Shown piece by piece: positions 34,662-43,406 of a DNA stretch of 64,000 nucleotides. How positions within the stretch are numbered: the stretch's first letter is position 1; the number at the start of each line of letters is the position of its first letter. Source of the stretch: Asticcacaulis sp. MM231 (GTDB taxonomy: Bacteria; Pseudomonadota; Alphaproteobacteria; Caulobacterales; Caulobacteraceae). The notes under the pieces are model-generated. The model had not been told where the DNA came from and searched no databases. It saw only the letters and a list, made by a program, of their open reading frames with translations. The translations under genes were made by a program, and so were the position numbers. The DNA is taken from NCBI RefSeq assembly GCF_964186625.1, contig NZ_OZ075108.1, positions 2,989,001 to 3,053,000 of the forward strand. The letters are read 5' to 3'.

Positions 34662-35999
34662 ATGACCGATAATTTTTCGGACCACCAGCACAGGCTTGCT
34701 TTCGCCCGTATCGCCTCCGAAGATATAGCTCAGTTGCGGCAGGTGTGGCCGCTTATCGAACCGTCCCTGCCCCGTATCCTCAATGCCTTCTATGCCCACG
34801 TCCGAAAGGAACCCAGCCTGGGCGAGATGATCGGCGATAATGAAAACCGCCTGCAAGGCGCGCAGATACGGCACTGGAAGAGCCTGTTTAACGACGGCTT
34901 CACTACCGGCTATTTCGATAACGCCCTGCGCATCGGCCAGACGCACCACCGCATCGGTCTGGAGCCCAAGTGGTATATCGCCGCCTACCAGTTCGTGCTC
35001 GATGAACTGGCCGTCACGCTCACCAAGGCCTACATCTTTAAGCCCAAGGCACTCAGCCGTGCGCTGATCGCGGTCAACAAGGCGGTGTTCATGGATCTCG
35101 ATGTGGCGATCTCGACCTATCAGGCCGCCAGCGAAAACGCCATTATGGAACGGGCGCGCCAAACCAACCGCGCCATCGATCAGTTCCGGCAGGAATTCGA
35201 GACGATCGTCGCCTCCTTTACCGACAGTTCCACCGCGCTGCAGACCACATCGCGCGATCTGGGCCAGGTGGCCAACAGCGCGCAATCGACCTCCGGCACC
35301 GTGACCGATGTCGCCAACCGCGCCTCAATGGATTCGCAATCGGTCGCCGCCGCTTCGGAAGAACTGACCAAGTCGATCCAGGAAATCAGCAGCCAGATCA
35401 ACGGTGCCTCGACCGGCATACGGTCGGTGGTCCATATGGCCGAGGCCTCCACCGCCGAGGTCAGCCAGCTTTCCGGCGCCGTGACCAAGATCGGTGATAT
35501 CTTAAGCCTCATCCAGGGCATCGCCTCGCAAACCAACCTGCTGGCGCTCAACGCCACCATCGAAGCGGCCCGCGCGGGCGATGCCGGCAAGGGCTTCGCG
35601 GTCGTCGCCACCGAGGTCAAGGCCCTGGCCGACCAGACGGCGCGCGCCACCACCGAGATAGCTCTTCATATCAAGGAAGTGCGTGGCTCGACCGACCGCG
35701 CCGTGGCCTCGATCGGTGATATCGTCAACGCGGTCGCCGAAGTGGAAAGCTCGAACACCTCGATCGCCGCCGCCGTGGAGGAACAGAGCACCGCCACAAA
35801 CGAGATCGCCGTCAGCATCCAGCACGTGTCCGACGCTTCATCGAGCCTGTCCGAACATATGGTCAGCCTGGATACGGCCGTGCGCCAGACCCAGACCGCG
35901 ACCGCGTCGGTCGATGCCTCGGCGCAATCCCTGGCCACGCAATCGGACGAACTGCGCCGTCATGCCGAGCAGTTCTTTACCAATCTGCGCGCGTCCTAA
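34662..35999 (+). CDS. globin-coupled methyl-accepting chemotaxis protein
   Basis: Soluble oxygen sensor of 445 residues starting at ATG 34662, with GGAG eight bases before; the frame is open 7 codons upstream. Residues 1-160 are a protoglobin: the proximal His is in [22 protein letters not shown], the usual heme-binding block. A short helical linker leads to the MCP signalling domain with hairpin tip [24 protein letters not shown] and [18 protein letters not shown]. There are no membrane segments. It would detect oxygen or redox and pass the signal to CheA/CheW. No methylation or che genes are adjacent. Confidence 0.93.
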   Translation: MTDNFSDHQHRLAFARIASEDIAQLRQVWPLIEPSLPRILNAFYAHVRKEPSLGEMIGDNENRLQGAQIRHWKSLFNDGFTTGYFDNALRIGQTHHRIGLEPKWYIAAYQFVLDELAVTLTKAYIFKPKALSRALIAVNKAVFMDLDVAISTYQAASENAIMERARQTNRAIDQFRQEFETIVASFTDSSTALQTTSRDLGQVANSAQSTSGTVTDVANRASMDSQSVAAASEELTKSIQEISSQINGASTGIRSVVHMAEASTAEVSQLSGAVTKIGDILSLIQGIASQTNLLALNATIEAARAGDAGKGFAVVATEVKALADQTARATTEIALHIKEVRGSTDRAVASIGDIVNAVAEVESSNTSIAAAVEEQSTATNEIAVSIQHVSDASSSLSEHMVSLDTAVRQTQTATASVDASAQSLATQSDELRRHAEQFFTNLRAS

Positions 36000-36190
36000 C
36001 GCGCTCACGACGCAAGACGCTTCCGCGATGGCGGCGCACGATAGTAGCTGCTTTATACATACCCTGCAGCGCATTCAGGAGTTGCTTGTAGCCCTAAGCG
36101 GCCGTAATCGGCTATAAGTGGCGGCAGGGATCCGGAAAGTATTAATGTCCGCTTTGATCTGAAAATACTCGAAAATTACTTACTGCGCTA

Positions 36191-37122
36191 AGAGCCCGAC
36201 TCAAAAGTTCATGAGACATAGCAGTACCTTGCGAGCGTGCGGGTCAAGAGCCTTACGCTGGCGATGACTGTCCAAGCGGTTGCGCTTTGAAGAGTTGTCT
36301 CCCAATCCTTGGCTAGGCGTCTGCATCGGCCCAGCCAGGCGAAGGTACGCTCGACGACCCAGCGGCGCGGCAGGACCTCGAAGCCCTTGGCTGCGTCGCT
36401 ACGCTTTATGATCTCGATGGTCCAGTCTCCGTGGCCCTTCATAGCAGCCTTAAGTTTGTCACCAGCATAGCCACCATCGGCGAAGACGTGGCGCAGCCAG
36501 GGAAAATGGTAACGAACGGCGCGAAGCACAGCTGGGGCACCATCACGATCCTGAATATCCGCCGCATGGATGACAACAAATAACAGCAGTCCCAAGGTGT
36601 CGGTGATGATATGCCGCTTGCGACCCTTGATCTTCTTACCAGCATCATAGCCACGAACACCGCCACTTTCGGTCGTTTTGACGCTCTGACTGTCGATGAC
36701 GCCGGCTGAGGGGCTGGCTTCACGGCCCTCCAGTTCGCGTGCCGCCATGACGAGCAGGTGATTGATCTTCTGCCATAGACCGCTGCTACGCCAATCATAG
36801 AAATAGCCCTGAACGGTCGTCATCGGGGGAAAGTCCTTCGGCAACATCCGCCACTGGCAACCCGAGGACGCAATATACAGGATCGCATTCACCACGGCCC
36901 GCATCGACGTTGTGCGCGGTCGACCGCCACGTTTGGCAGGCGGCAGTAATGGGACCAATAAAGACCACTCTTGTTCCGTCAAATCGCTTGGATAGCGCGA
37001 CGATTTGCGTCTATGTTCGACGCGGGCAATATCATCCCAAGGCATCCGAATCTCCGTTTCTTCGCAACAAACAGAGAATCACAACCTATTGATATTGCCC
37101 ACCTTCTTTTCGGTCAGGCTCT
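36191..37122 (-). mobile_element. IS5-family (IS427-like) insertion sequence, 932 bp
   Basis: Ends AGAGCCCGACTCAAAAG and, inverted at the other side, AGAGCCTGACCGAAAAG, imperfect terminal inverted repeats. The flanks are TA on both sides, a 2-bp target duplication typical of the IS427 group. It carries one intact transposase on the minus strand and sits at the left edge of the lower-GC accessory stretch that reaches ssrA. Confidence 0.85.
36209..37045 (-). CDS. IS5/IS427-type transposase
   Basis: 278-residue DDE transposase. N-terminal DUF4096-like domain (YPSDLTEQEWSLLVPLLPPAKRGGRPRTT) and catalytic domain with AGVIDSQSVKT (first D), HVFADGGYAGDK (second D) and RRWVVERTFAWLGRCRRLAKD (Glu). 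All three acidic residues and the C-terminal YREK-like block are present, so it is probably active. In many relatives this is read from two overlapping frames; here it is a single frame. Confidence 0.9.
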   Translation of the reverse strand: MPWDDIARVEHRRKSSRYPSDLTEQEWSLLVPLLPPAKRGGRPRTTSMRAVVNAILYIASSGCQWRMLPKDFPPMTTVQGYFYDWRSSGLWQKINHLLVMAARELEGREASPSAGVIDSQSVKTTESGGVRGYDAGKKIKGRKRHIITDTLGLLLFVVIHAADIQDRDGAPAVLRAVRYHFPWLRHVFADGGYAGDKLKAAMKGHGDWTIEIIKRSDAAKGFEVLPRRWVVERTFAWLGRCRRLAKDWETTLQSATAWTVIASVRLLTRTLARYCYVS

Positions 37123-37188
37123 TATATTTCCGCTCCGGGCGCAATTAAGACGGCCGAGTAAATGATTCTGGCCGTACGCATGCAGCAA

Positions 37189-37536
37189 TTATGGCTTACG
37201 CTTCCATCTGGCCCCCATGGCTCTCTGCGCTGCTGGCACCAATACGAACCATTGAATGTAACCCGCCAGAACCATTATCACCCAAGATGGAACCAGATCC
37301 CCAAACACATGATAGGGTAATCCCGCGTGCGAATACAGCCACGACATTGAAAGACCGACTATTGCGCCGGCGGGCAAACCCAAGGGAAAAGTGAGCGCGA
37401 TTAGACCGTAAGTGAATGTAGTGGGCATTTCTGACGCGTCACGGAACAAATAGGCGTAGACGAGAAGGCCGATGCAAGCGGCAAACCAGATCGAAGCCAG
37501 AAGCGCACTTAGCCGGGTTTGATTTGTAGAGTTCAT
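37189..37536 (-). CDS. small membrane protein, unknown
   Basis: 115 residues from ATG 37536; a TTG eight codons upstream also fits. Three membrane helices: about residues 10-30 (LLASIWFAACIGLLVYAYLF), 39-64 (FTYGLIALTFPLGLPAGAIVGLSM) and 78-102 (HVFGDLVPSWVIMVLAGYIQWFVLVP). The tail is basic (RAMGARWKRKP). I recognise no family. It lies 66 bases from the IS end and is probably accessory. Downstream of it is the IS; upstream is a 300-base gap with part of a direct repeat. Confidence 0.6.
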   Translation of the reverse strand: MNSTNQTRLSALLASIWFAACIGLLVYAYLFRDASEMPTTFTYGLIALTFPLGLPAGAIVGLSMSWLYSHAGLPYHVFGDLVPSWVIMVLAGYIQWFVLVPAAQRAMGARWKRKP

Positions 37537-37724
37537 GAATGACCGCGGGTGATGTGCCAATATGCGCCCCTACTTATTGGAATGAAACGAGGTCATTTTC
37601 AACGGTTTGGAGGCATGATAAGCAGCTAAGAATAGGTTGGGTGGGACATACGGCTTCGCCTTTTTGCCAAATCTAAGCTCGTTCCGGAGTAGCCCATCTC
37701 AGAAGGATGCTGAATTCCCCTTGG

Positions 37725-37822
37725 GCGCAAAGCGGAACACAAATCTAATTTGTACAAATAAAAAATTGTGCCGAAGGCAAAAAGCTAGGGCCTTCCCAAG
37801 CCGCAACACCCCTTCCCTTCAA
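37725..37822 (+). repeat. imperfect direct repeat, left copy
   Basis: 98-base segment that matches 39805-39900 at most positions. The best-conserved core is the string AATCTAAT, then TGTACAAATAAAAAATTGTG, then GCAAAA..GGGCC..CCCAAGCCGCAA and CCCTTCAA. The gap 37537-37886 that holds it has no other gene or RNA I recognise. The two copies bracket the ABC transporter pair and could be remains of the ends of a mobile unit. Confidence 0.75.
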
Positions 37823-37886
37823 GCTAGTCGGCCCTTTAAAAACCTGCCAGTATCTGGTTGCCAAGAATTTTCTTGAGGTTAGTTTG

Positions 37887-39047
37887 GTGGTTATGGATAT
37901 CGGGACACCACCATTGTCGAACACGAAGAAGCAAAGCTGGCGCGGAAGCTTGGTAGAAATACTAACCCGCTCTGAACTGGTGGCCTGGCGGAACATTGCC
38001 TTGGTAATCGTCCGCGACAAGATTTTCGTAGGCCTAGTTGTGTTCGTCGCGGTTATAGCTGTTCTTGCGGTCTACCAAATCGGAAAGTCGGCTAGTTCGA
38101 TGCCGATAAAAGCCAGTGTCGGCGCGATCTTAGTCGGCTTTGGTTTGTTTCACCTGTCTTATTGCACGCCCCATTCGTCAAGGCGGATTTCGCTGATGTC
38201 AGGCCCGTTTCACTCTCGGACAAGCTTCGGGCCGGAACTCGAACACTGGTGCCGGTTGCGCGCCGGAGCGATAAGCTTCATTTGTCTCGCCCTGCTTAGC
38301 ATGACTATTGCACTGGGAAATCCGATGATTGCCGTGCTATTTTTTCTCCTGGGCCTATTTGGAGCTGTGCTCAGGTTCTGCGGAATCTTGGCGATCAGTG
38401 GACATAGATTGCCGCGTTGGCGGCTCCGCCCAATGAAATTTGTAGCCACACGCCCTGAATTTTTGCCCAAAAGCTGGTGGCTCAGCCTAACAACCGCATT
38501 GCGCCGAAAAGGTAAAACCGCGCCTGAGCCTTATGTGATAGCCGCGGCGTGGCTGCTTGGTGGCGCGTCAGCCGGCCTAGCTTCGCGTAACAATGCCGAC
38601 AGTCATTTGGGTTTCATAATCTTAATTACAGTCAGTCTGCTTTGCGGCGCAATCCTTAGCTGGCCCGATATTTCATTGCTACGTTTTGTCTCTTACTGCG
38701 GGGCAAAAACGCATCGAATCGCATTGACGATTGGCTTGCCGCGTCTTGCCCTTAGCCTGACTGTGGGTTTGGTTGCCATATTAGTCTCGGCATTACCGGT
38801 TTCTTTGCAATTGATATCATTCGGCCTGATTACCGTTTCCCTGACATTTTGGGTATTTCTGATAATTTCATACGGGATGACGAAGTCGCCTGGAGGGGCG
38901 TTATTGTTCGCCGTGTGCGACCTGGTTATAGCTGCATTGATCAACGCCGTTTTCCTCACTGGTATTCCCTCAGCCTTATGGCTCGCTGGGAAAATTGGCT
39001 TCAATTATCATCGGATAGACCGTAACCGGTGGAGAGAGGCCAAGTGA
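37887..39047 (+). CDS. ABC exporter permease-like membrane protein
   Basis: 386 residues from GTG 37887, best spaced from GAGG at 37875; TTG 37884 and ATG 37893 are alternatives. The N-terminal TRSELVAWRNIALVIVRDKIFVG is followed by about ten membrane helices over 350 residues, with a basic loop (HRLPRWRLRPMKF..RRKGK) in the middle. It overlaps the ATPase gene by 4 bases (GTGA), so the two form one transporter. I recognise no named family. Lower GC and codon use differing from neighbours suggest transfer. The exported compound is unknown. Confidence 0.65.
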   Translation: MVMDIGTPPLSNTKKQSWRGSLVEILTRSELVAWRNIALVIVRDKIFVGLVVFVAVIAVLAVYQIGKSASSMPIKASVGAILVGFGLFHLSYCTPHSSRRISLMSGPFHSRTSFGPELEHWCRLRAGAISFICLALLSMTIALGNPMIAVLFFLLGLFGAVLRFCGILAISGHRLPRWRLRPMKFVATRPEFLPKSWWLSLTTALRRKGKTAPEPYVIAAAWLLGGASAGLASRNNADSHLGFIILITVSLLCGAILSWPDISLLRFVSYCGAKTHRIALTIGLPRLALSLTVGLVAILVSALPVSLQLISFGLITVSLTFWVFLIISYGMTKSPGGALLFAVCDLVIAALINAVFLTGIPSALWLAGKIGFNYHRIDRNRWREAK

Positions 39048-39757
39048 TTCCGCTGCTCGAAGTGTTGAACCTGAAGGTCGATATCCTTAAGCGTCCGATT
39101 CTCAAGGGCATCACGTTTACTGCCATGGCCGGCTGGTATGGCATCTTGGGCATAAACGGCAGCGGAAAAACCACCTTGCTCAAGGCATTATGTGCCCGGC
39201 AGGCGCTTAGCGGGGGTTGTATCAAATTCAATTCCGCTGACCTGACCGGCGATGAAGCACAAAGGGCGCGACTATTTAGTTTCGCTCCGGCAGTGAATTC
39301 ATTGCCCCAAAATCTGAAAGCCCGCGAGTTGATTGAGTTGCTGGCTGACCTAAAGCAAGTCGAGCCGTTTGAACCGCACGGCGTGTACAAAGCGCTAGGT
39401 TTGGAAGCCCTTAAAGACACTTTAATCGGAAGCATGTCGGCCGGTATGCGGCAAAGGGTCAGTCTTTATTGTGCTTTTTTAGGCACGCCAGACGTGATCA
39501 TGCTGGATGAGCCTTTCAATTGGCTTGATCCGGTTGCGGTTTACGATCTCAAGCGGGAATTACGAACATACGCGGATCTGTCCAAATGCGTCATTACGAC
39601 ACTACATGAGGTCTCAATCTTCGCCTCCCAATGCGACTCCGGAATGCTTATGCATGACGGCAAGCCTGTCCGTCTATTTGATGAAGGACACATGCCGACA
39701 AAGCGATCCGAGATGGACGAAATGGAGACGGAAATTTACCAGTTATTTCCTCGGTAG
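39044..39757 (+). CDS. ABC transporter ATP-binding protein
   Basis: 237 residues from GTG 39044, with GGAGAGAGG upstream; the frame is open five codons earlier. Walker A GINGSGKTTLLKAL, a signature written MSAGMRQRVSL in place of LSGGQ, Walker B VIMLDEPFNWLDP and an H-loop in TTLHEVSIFAS are all visible. Such ATPases drive exporters of drugs, peptides or bacteriocins. It is translationally coupled to the permease. The pair sits between direct repeats and beside ssrA, which points to acquisition by transfer. Confidence 0.85.
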   Translation: MIPLLEVLNLKVDILKRPILKGITFTAMAGWYGILGINGSGKTTLLKALCARQALSGGCIKFNSADLTGDEAQRARLFSFAPAVNSLPQNLKARELIELLADLKQVEPFEPHGVYKALGLEALKDTLIGSMSAGMRQRVSLYCAFLGTPDVIMLDEPFNWLDPVAVYDLKRELRTYADLSKCVITTLHEVSIFASQCDSGMLMHDGKPVRLFDEGHMPTKRSEMDEMETEIYQLFPR

Positions 39758-39804
39758 ATTTCGGGCAGCCAAAACAATCTATAGCCCAACATCCGCCTCA
39801 TAGA

Positions 39805-39900
39805 GCGCAACGCGAACACCAATCTAATGTGTACAAATAAAAAATTGTGCCGACGGCAAAAGCCGGGGCCTGCCCAAGCCGCAATACCGCGTCCCTTCAA
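39805..39900 (+). repeat. imperfect direct repeat, right copy
   Basis: 96-base segment matching 37725-37822 in the same orientation. It is 48 bases after the ABC ATPase stop. The remaining sequence up to about 40085 holds a 20-base exact repeat of part of ssrA (40017-40036, second copy 40092-40111) and no gene I can support. Confidence 0.75.
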
Positions 39901-40084
39901 ATAAGCCCTGTTAAGAACCGACCGAAAAACTTCCGGAAGGCGATGACGCATTGCCTTTCGGCAAGGGCGACCGCCCGCGTTTGCGCGTATCTTACACTTT
40001 TCATAGAAAGGTGCTGGCCTTCTGTTGCAAGGCGGCCAAACATTCCACACGAAGATGGAAGCGCCTAAACCATAGGAAGGCGTA

Positions 40085-40425
40085 GGTGGCAGCCTTCTGT
40101 TGCAAGGCGGCTGCCGGGCCCCGCCTGAGAGGCTTATTTCCCAGGAGTTGTAGGCTGGATTAACCAGGCCGCATTACGCAGCGATGGCTTGGTCCGAAGC
40201 GAAGTTATCGTTCGCAGTTAAAAAATGAGGCGATCACAGAGCCTCACACTGAGGGAAAGCTTCACCTTTACACGCCTGTCGATGCTGATCGGCCCCATAA
40301 CCTTCCCGCGAAACCGGGAGAATAATGGTGGAGCCGCCGGGAATCGCACCCGGGTCCAGTTCGCTTATTACGTGGGCGTTTATCCCCATAGTCAAACCGA
40401 AGCCTGACCCGCTCAATATAGGCGC
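40085..40425 (-). ncRNA. ssrA: tmRNA, two-piece permuted form
   Basis: Rescues stalled ribosomes by adding a degradation tag. On the minus strand the acceptor piece comes first: it ends in the T arm and CGGCTCCACCA, with CCA encoded at 40328-40326. A 29-base spacer (40297-40325) contains a small hairpin. The coding piece then begins GGGGCCGATCAGCATCGAC at 40296, and its GGGGCCG pairs with CGGCTCC of the acceptor stem. The tag frame is at 40215-40174 and reads ANDNFASDQAIAA then TAA. A pseudoknot-like GGCAGCC..GGCTGCC stem lies near 40085-40115. Outer ends are approximate. The encoded tag differs from the AANDNFAEEFAVAA I recall for Caulobacter. The adaptor SspB is at 33.9 kb. Confidence 0.92.
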
Positions 40426-40560
40426 TCTGCCCGGTGATGGGAAGAGATACCTCGGCTCTTTACCGATTTTTTGCCATGAGGCGCGCGACCCACGGGGTAA
40501 ATTTATGCCGCGGCGGGTAAGCCTTGCGCCATCTTCAAGCCTAAACCACAGGAAACATCC

Positions 40561-41163
40561 ATGCCCACCTACAAGCAACATCGCGCCGCCGCCATCGCCT
40601 CCGGTCTCATTCTCGCTGTTTCGCTGACCGGCATGGTGGCGTGCAGCAAGTCGACCACTGACAAGGTGGAAGACGCCACAGCCAATGTCGCCGCCGACGC
40701 CTCCTCGGCCGTCAGCAGCATCGGCGCCGATATGAATGCCGACAAGACGCAGGACTTCGTCACCAAGGCCGCCGTCGCCAACCTGTTTGAGATCAAGACC
40801 AGCGAACTGGCCGTCAAAACCTCAAAGAATGCCGACGTCCTGACCTTCGCCAAGATGATGGTCAAGGATCACACCGCCGCCGGCAAGGCGTTTGAAACCG
40901 CCGTCGCCGCCACCTCCGGCCTGACCCCGCCGGTCGCGCTCGACGAAGATCACCAGAAGAAGCTCGACGATCTGGCCACCAAGACCGGCACCGATTTCGA
41001 CAAGGCCTATATCGATATCCAACAGAGCGCCCACTCGGAAGCCGTCAACCTGTTCGAGGATTATTCGAAAAACGGCAAGGACACCGCCCTTCAAACCTTC
41101 GCCACCAACACCCTGCCGACGCTGCAGGCGCACAAGGACAAGATCGACGCCTTCAAGGAATAG
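40561..41163 (+). CDS. DUF4142-family lipoprotein
   Basis: 200 residues. The signal peptide ends VSLTGMVAC, a plausible lipobox, so the product should be lipid-anchored in the periplasm. After an Ala/Asp-rich linker comes a ferritin-like four-helix DUF4142 domain (DFVTKAAVANLFEIKTSELAVKTSKNADVLTFAKMMVKDHTAAGKAF). The family is poorly understood and is often linked to stress or envelope. ATG with AGGAAA upstream, just beyond ssrA. A clear terminator follows at 41182. Confidence 0.87.
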   Translation: MPTYKQHRAAAIASGLILAVSLTGMVACSKSTTDKVEDATANVAADASSAVSSIGADMNADKTQDFVTKAAVANLFEIKTSELAVKTSKNADVLTFAKMMVKDHTAAGKAFETAVAATSGLTPPVALDEDHQKKLDDLATKTGTDFDKAYIDIQQSAHSEAVNLFEDYSKNGKDTALQTFATNTLPTLQAHKDKIDAFKE

Positions 41164-41181
41164 ATCTTTCCTCATTTACGC

Positions 41182-41217
41182 AAAAACGCCCGTTCCTGCA
41201 AAGGAGCGGGCGTTTTA
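41182..41217 (+). terminator. intrinsic terminator of the DUF4142 gene
   Basis: AAAAACGCCCG..CTCC stem: arms CGCCCGTTCCT and AGGAGCGGGCG around a short loop, then TTTT. Twenty bases after the stop. Confidence 0.85.
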
Positions 41218-41230
41218 TGTTGAGGCAGGT

Positions 41231-41443
41231 CTAAGCCTTATCCTCGGCCAGGGTGTGGGCAACGATAGCGTTGGCGTGACCATGGCCCAGGCCGTGCTCG
41301 GTCTTGAGCATCGCCACAAGCTCCATATGCTTTGCCGGGTAGTGCGCGCGCACGATACGCTGCCAGTCTGCGATGGGGCGGCCATACTTTTTCTCTATCG
41401 AGGGAAAATAGGAAGCCGGGCCTTTGATCGGTGCGTCTGTCAT
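41231..41443 (-). CDS. DUF4287-family protein
   Basis: 70 residues from ATG 41443; the open frame continues 30 codons upstream without features. GPASYFPSIEKKYGRPIADWQRIVR and KHMELVAMLKTEHGLGHGHANAIVAHTL are the two conserved blocks of DUF4287, a small cytosolic family of unknown function often found beside DUF5655. The region is one helix-turn-helix-like unit. Convergent with the DUF4142 gene and upstream of it lies the terminator of the aldehyde dehydrogenase. Confidence 0.85.
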   Translation of the reverse strand: MTDAPIKGPASYFPSIEKKYGRPIADWQRIVRAHYPAKHMELVAMLKTEHGLGHGHANAIVAHTLAEDKA

Positions 41444-41537
41444 GTCGTGATCAAATCGATTTGCGGCATAGTTGTCAAGTCGGTCGCAAGTTGGACGCCA
41501 GACGCCATCAGTTTGGTCTCCATGCCTCCCCAACCCA

Positions 41538-41572
41538 TAAAAAAACGCCCGCTTCCTTAAGAAAGCGGGCGC
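41538..41572 (-). terminator. intrinsic terminator of the aldehyde dehydrogenase gene
   Basis: On the minus strand, GCGCCCGCTTTC and its complement GAAGCGGGCG form a strong stem with loop TTAA, followed by a run of seven T. Located 25 bases past the stop of the gene at 41597. Confidence 0.85.
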
Positions 41573-41596
41573 AATGGGCAGGAAAGATACGAAAGC

Positions 41597-43114
41597 CTAA
41601 AAGAAGCCGACCTTGGCGGGGGCGTAGGAGACCAGCAGGTTCTTGGTCTGCTGATAGTGATCCAGCATCATCTTGTGGTTTTCACGACCGATGCCCGATT
41701 GCTTGTAACCGCCAAAGGCGGCGTGGGCCGGATACTGGTGGTAGCAGTTGGTCCAGACCCGGCCGGCCTGGATGCCGCGGCCGGCGCGATAGGCGGTGTT
41801 CATATCACGTGACCACACCCCGGCGCCCAGACCATAGACCGTGTCGTTGGCGATCTCGATGGCCTCTTCCACCGTCTTGAAGGTGGTCACGGAAACGACC
41901 GGCCCGAAGATTTCCTCCTGGAAGACGCGCATCTTGTTGTGGCCCTCGAAGATGGTCGGCTTGATGTAGAAGCCGTCCTTCAGGTCGCCACTCAGGATGT
42001 TGGCGTCGCCGCCGGTCAAGACCTTGGCGCCTTCGCTCCTGCCGATATCGAGATATTTCAGGATTTTGTCATACTGCTCTTTCGAGGCCTGCGCGCCGAT
42101 CATGGTGCCGGTATTGAGCGGATCGCCCTGGGTGATGGCCTCGACGCGCTTGATGGCGCGTTCCATGAAGCGATCGTAAATCGACTCCTGCACTAGGGCG
42201 CGCGACGGACAGGTGCAGACCTCGCCCTGATTGAGCGCGAAGAAGGCGAAGCCCTCCATCGCCTTGTCGAGGAAGGCGTCGTCCTCGGCCATGACGTCGG
42301 CGAAGAAGACGTTGGGTGACTTCCCGCCCAGTTCGAGCGTGATGTTGGTGAGGTTGTTCGAGGCATAACCCATGATGGCCTTGCCGACAGCGGTCGAGCC
42401 TGTAAAGGCGATCTTGGCGATACGCGGGTTTTGCGCCAGCGGCTTGCCGGCCTCAAGGCCGGTGCCGTTGACGATGTTGAGCACGCCCGGCGGTAGCAGG
42501 TCCTGAATGAACTCCATCAGCACGAGGATCGAGGCCGGGGTCTGTTCGGCCGGCTTCAGCACGATGCAGTTGCCGGCGGCCAGGGCCGGGGCGATTTTCC
42601 ACGCCGCCATCAGGATGGGGAAGTTCCACGGAATGATCTGCCCGACCACGCCAAGCGGTTCATGGAAGTGATAGGCGACCGTGTCGTGATCGAGCTCCGA
42701 AACGCCGCCTTCCTGCGCGCGGATGCAGCCGGCAAAGTAGCGGAAGTGATCGACCGCCAGCGGAATATCGGCGTTGGTGGTTTCGCGCAGGGGCTTGCCG
42801 TTGTCCCAGGTTTCGGCCTCGGCGATGACGCCGAGATTGTCCTGAATGCGCTGGGCGACAGCGAGCAGCAGGTTGGAGCGCTCGGTCACCGAGGTGCGGC
42901 CCCACTTGTCCTTGGCGGCGTGGGCGGCGTCGAGCGCCAGTTCAATATCCTCGGCCGAGGAACGCGGCACTTCGCAAAGCTTCTGGCCATTCACCGGCGA
43001 GGTGTTGTCCATATATTTGCCGAGCACCGGCTCGATCCACTGACCGCCGATGAAATTGCCATAGCGCGTCTTGAAGGGCACGCCGGCTTCAATATTGCGT
43101 TCAAACTTGGTCAT
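41597..43114 (-). CDS. NAD-dependent aldehyde dehydrogenase, acetaldehyde type (AldB/ExaC/AcoD)
   Basis: Oxidises acetaldehyde or other short aldehydes to acids with NAD(P). 505 residues. Blocks: [41 protein letters not shown] (cofactor), [11 protein letters not shown], the general base in [12 protein letters not shown] and the catalytic Cys in GEVCTCPSR. The opening [24 protein letters not shown] is typical of the AldB/ExaC branch. Divergent AcoR-like regulator at 43407 and two palindromes between them suggest induction by acetoin, ethanol or an aldehyde. ATG start, soluble tetramer expected. Confidence 0.9.
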   Translation of the reverse strand: MTKFERNIEAGVPFKTRYGNFIGGQWIEPVLGKYMDNTSPVNGQKLCEVPRSSAEDIELALDAAHAAKDKWGRTSVTERSNLLLAVAQRIQDNLGVIAEAETWDNGKPLRETTNADIPLAVDHFRYFAGCIRAQEGGVSELDHDTVAYHFHEPLGVVGQIIPWNFPILMAAWKIAPALAAGNCIVLKPAEQTPASILVLMEFIQDLLPPGVLNIVNGTGLEAGKPLAQNPRIAKIAFTGSTAVGKAIMGYASNNLTNITLELGGKSPNVFFADVMAEDDAFLDKAMEGFAFFALNQGEVCTCPSRALVQESIYDRFMERAIKRVEAITQGDPLNTGTMIGAQASKEQYDKILKYLDIGRSEGAKVLTGGDANILSGDLKDGFYIKPTIFEGHNKMRVFQEEIFGPVVSVTTFKTVEEAIEIANDTVYGLGAGVWSRDMNTAYRAGRGIQAGRVWTNCYHQYPAHAAFGGYKQSGIGRENHKMMLDHYQQTKNLLVSYAPAKVGFF

Positions 43115-43256
43115 GGAGACTCCTGTTGTTTCCTATAGGGCGCGATAGGGCCTCGCGTCTTGGGCTGGAAGCTGCGCCTGTGTGCGGCGCAACAACAACT
43201 GTCATCCGGTTTCCTGAGCGGCGTGTGAGGTGGATTTCACCCCGTATAACGGCGTT

Positions 43257-43304
43257 TGTCGCGCCACACGACAGAGTTTGGTGCGGTGTCGCAGTTTGCA
43301 ACAC
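43257..43304. promoter_or_regulatory. two palindromic sites between aldehyde dehydrogenase and AcoR-like gene
   Basis: Site 1 at 43257-43273 is TGTCG-CGCCACA-CGACA. Site 2 at 43286-43304 is GTGTCGCAGTTTGCAACAC with one mismatch over 8-base arms. The centres are about 30 bases apart, which suits two dimers of a Fis-type regulator on one face of the helix. They are likely targets of the divergent AcoR-like protein. Confidence 0.55.
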
Positions 43305-43406
43305 AGGCGGCGCTTTTTGGATCAAAACTATCGTGAGCGCTCAGATTGCGCTTGCACGCCGCCCGCAAAAGGCTTTCCCTCAGCATAAAAGAAACAGGGA
43401 TGCGAC

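Noticed and set aside
40325..40627. 100-codon frame and a tRNA-like T arm at 40326-40360
   Set aside because: The T arm belongs to the tmRNA acceptor piece, and the frame merely crosses ssrA.
43111..43260. sigma-54 promoter (GG-N10-GC) before the aldehyde dehydrogenase
   Set aside because: A GG-N10-GC occurs on the minus strand but the -12 part reads ACGC rather than TTGC, and the regulator lacks the sigma-54 ATPase.
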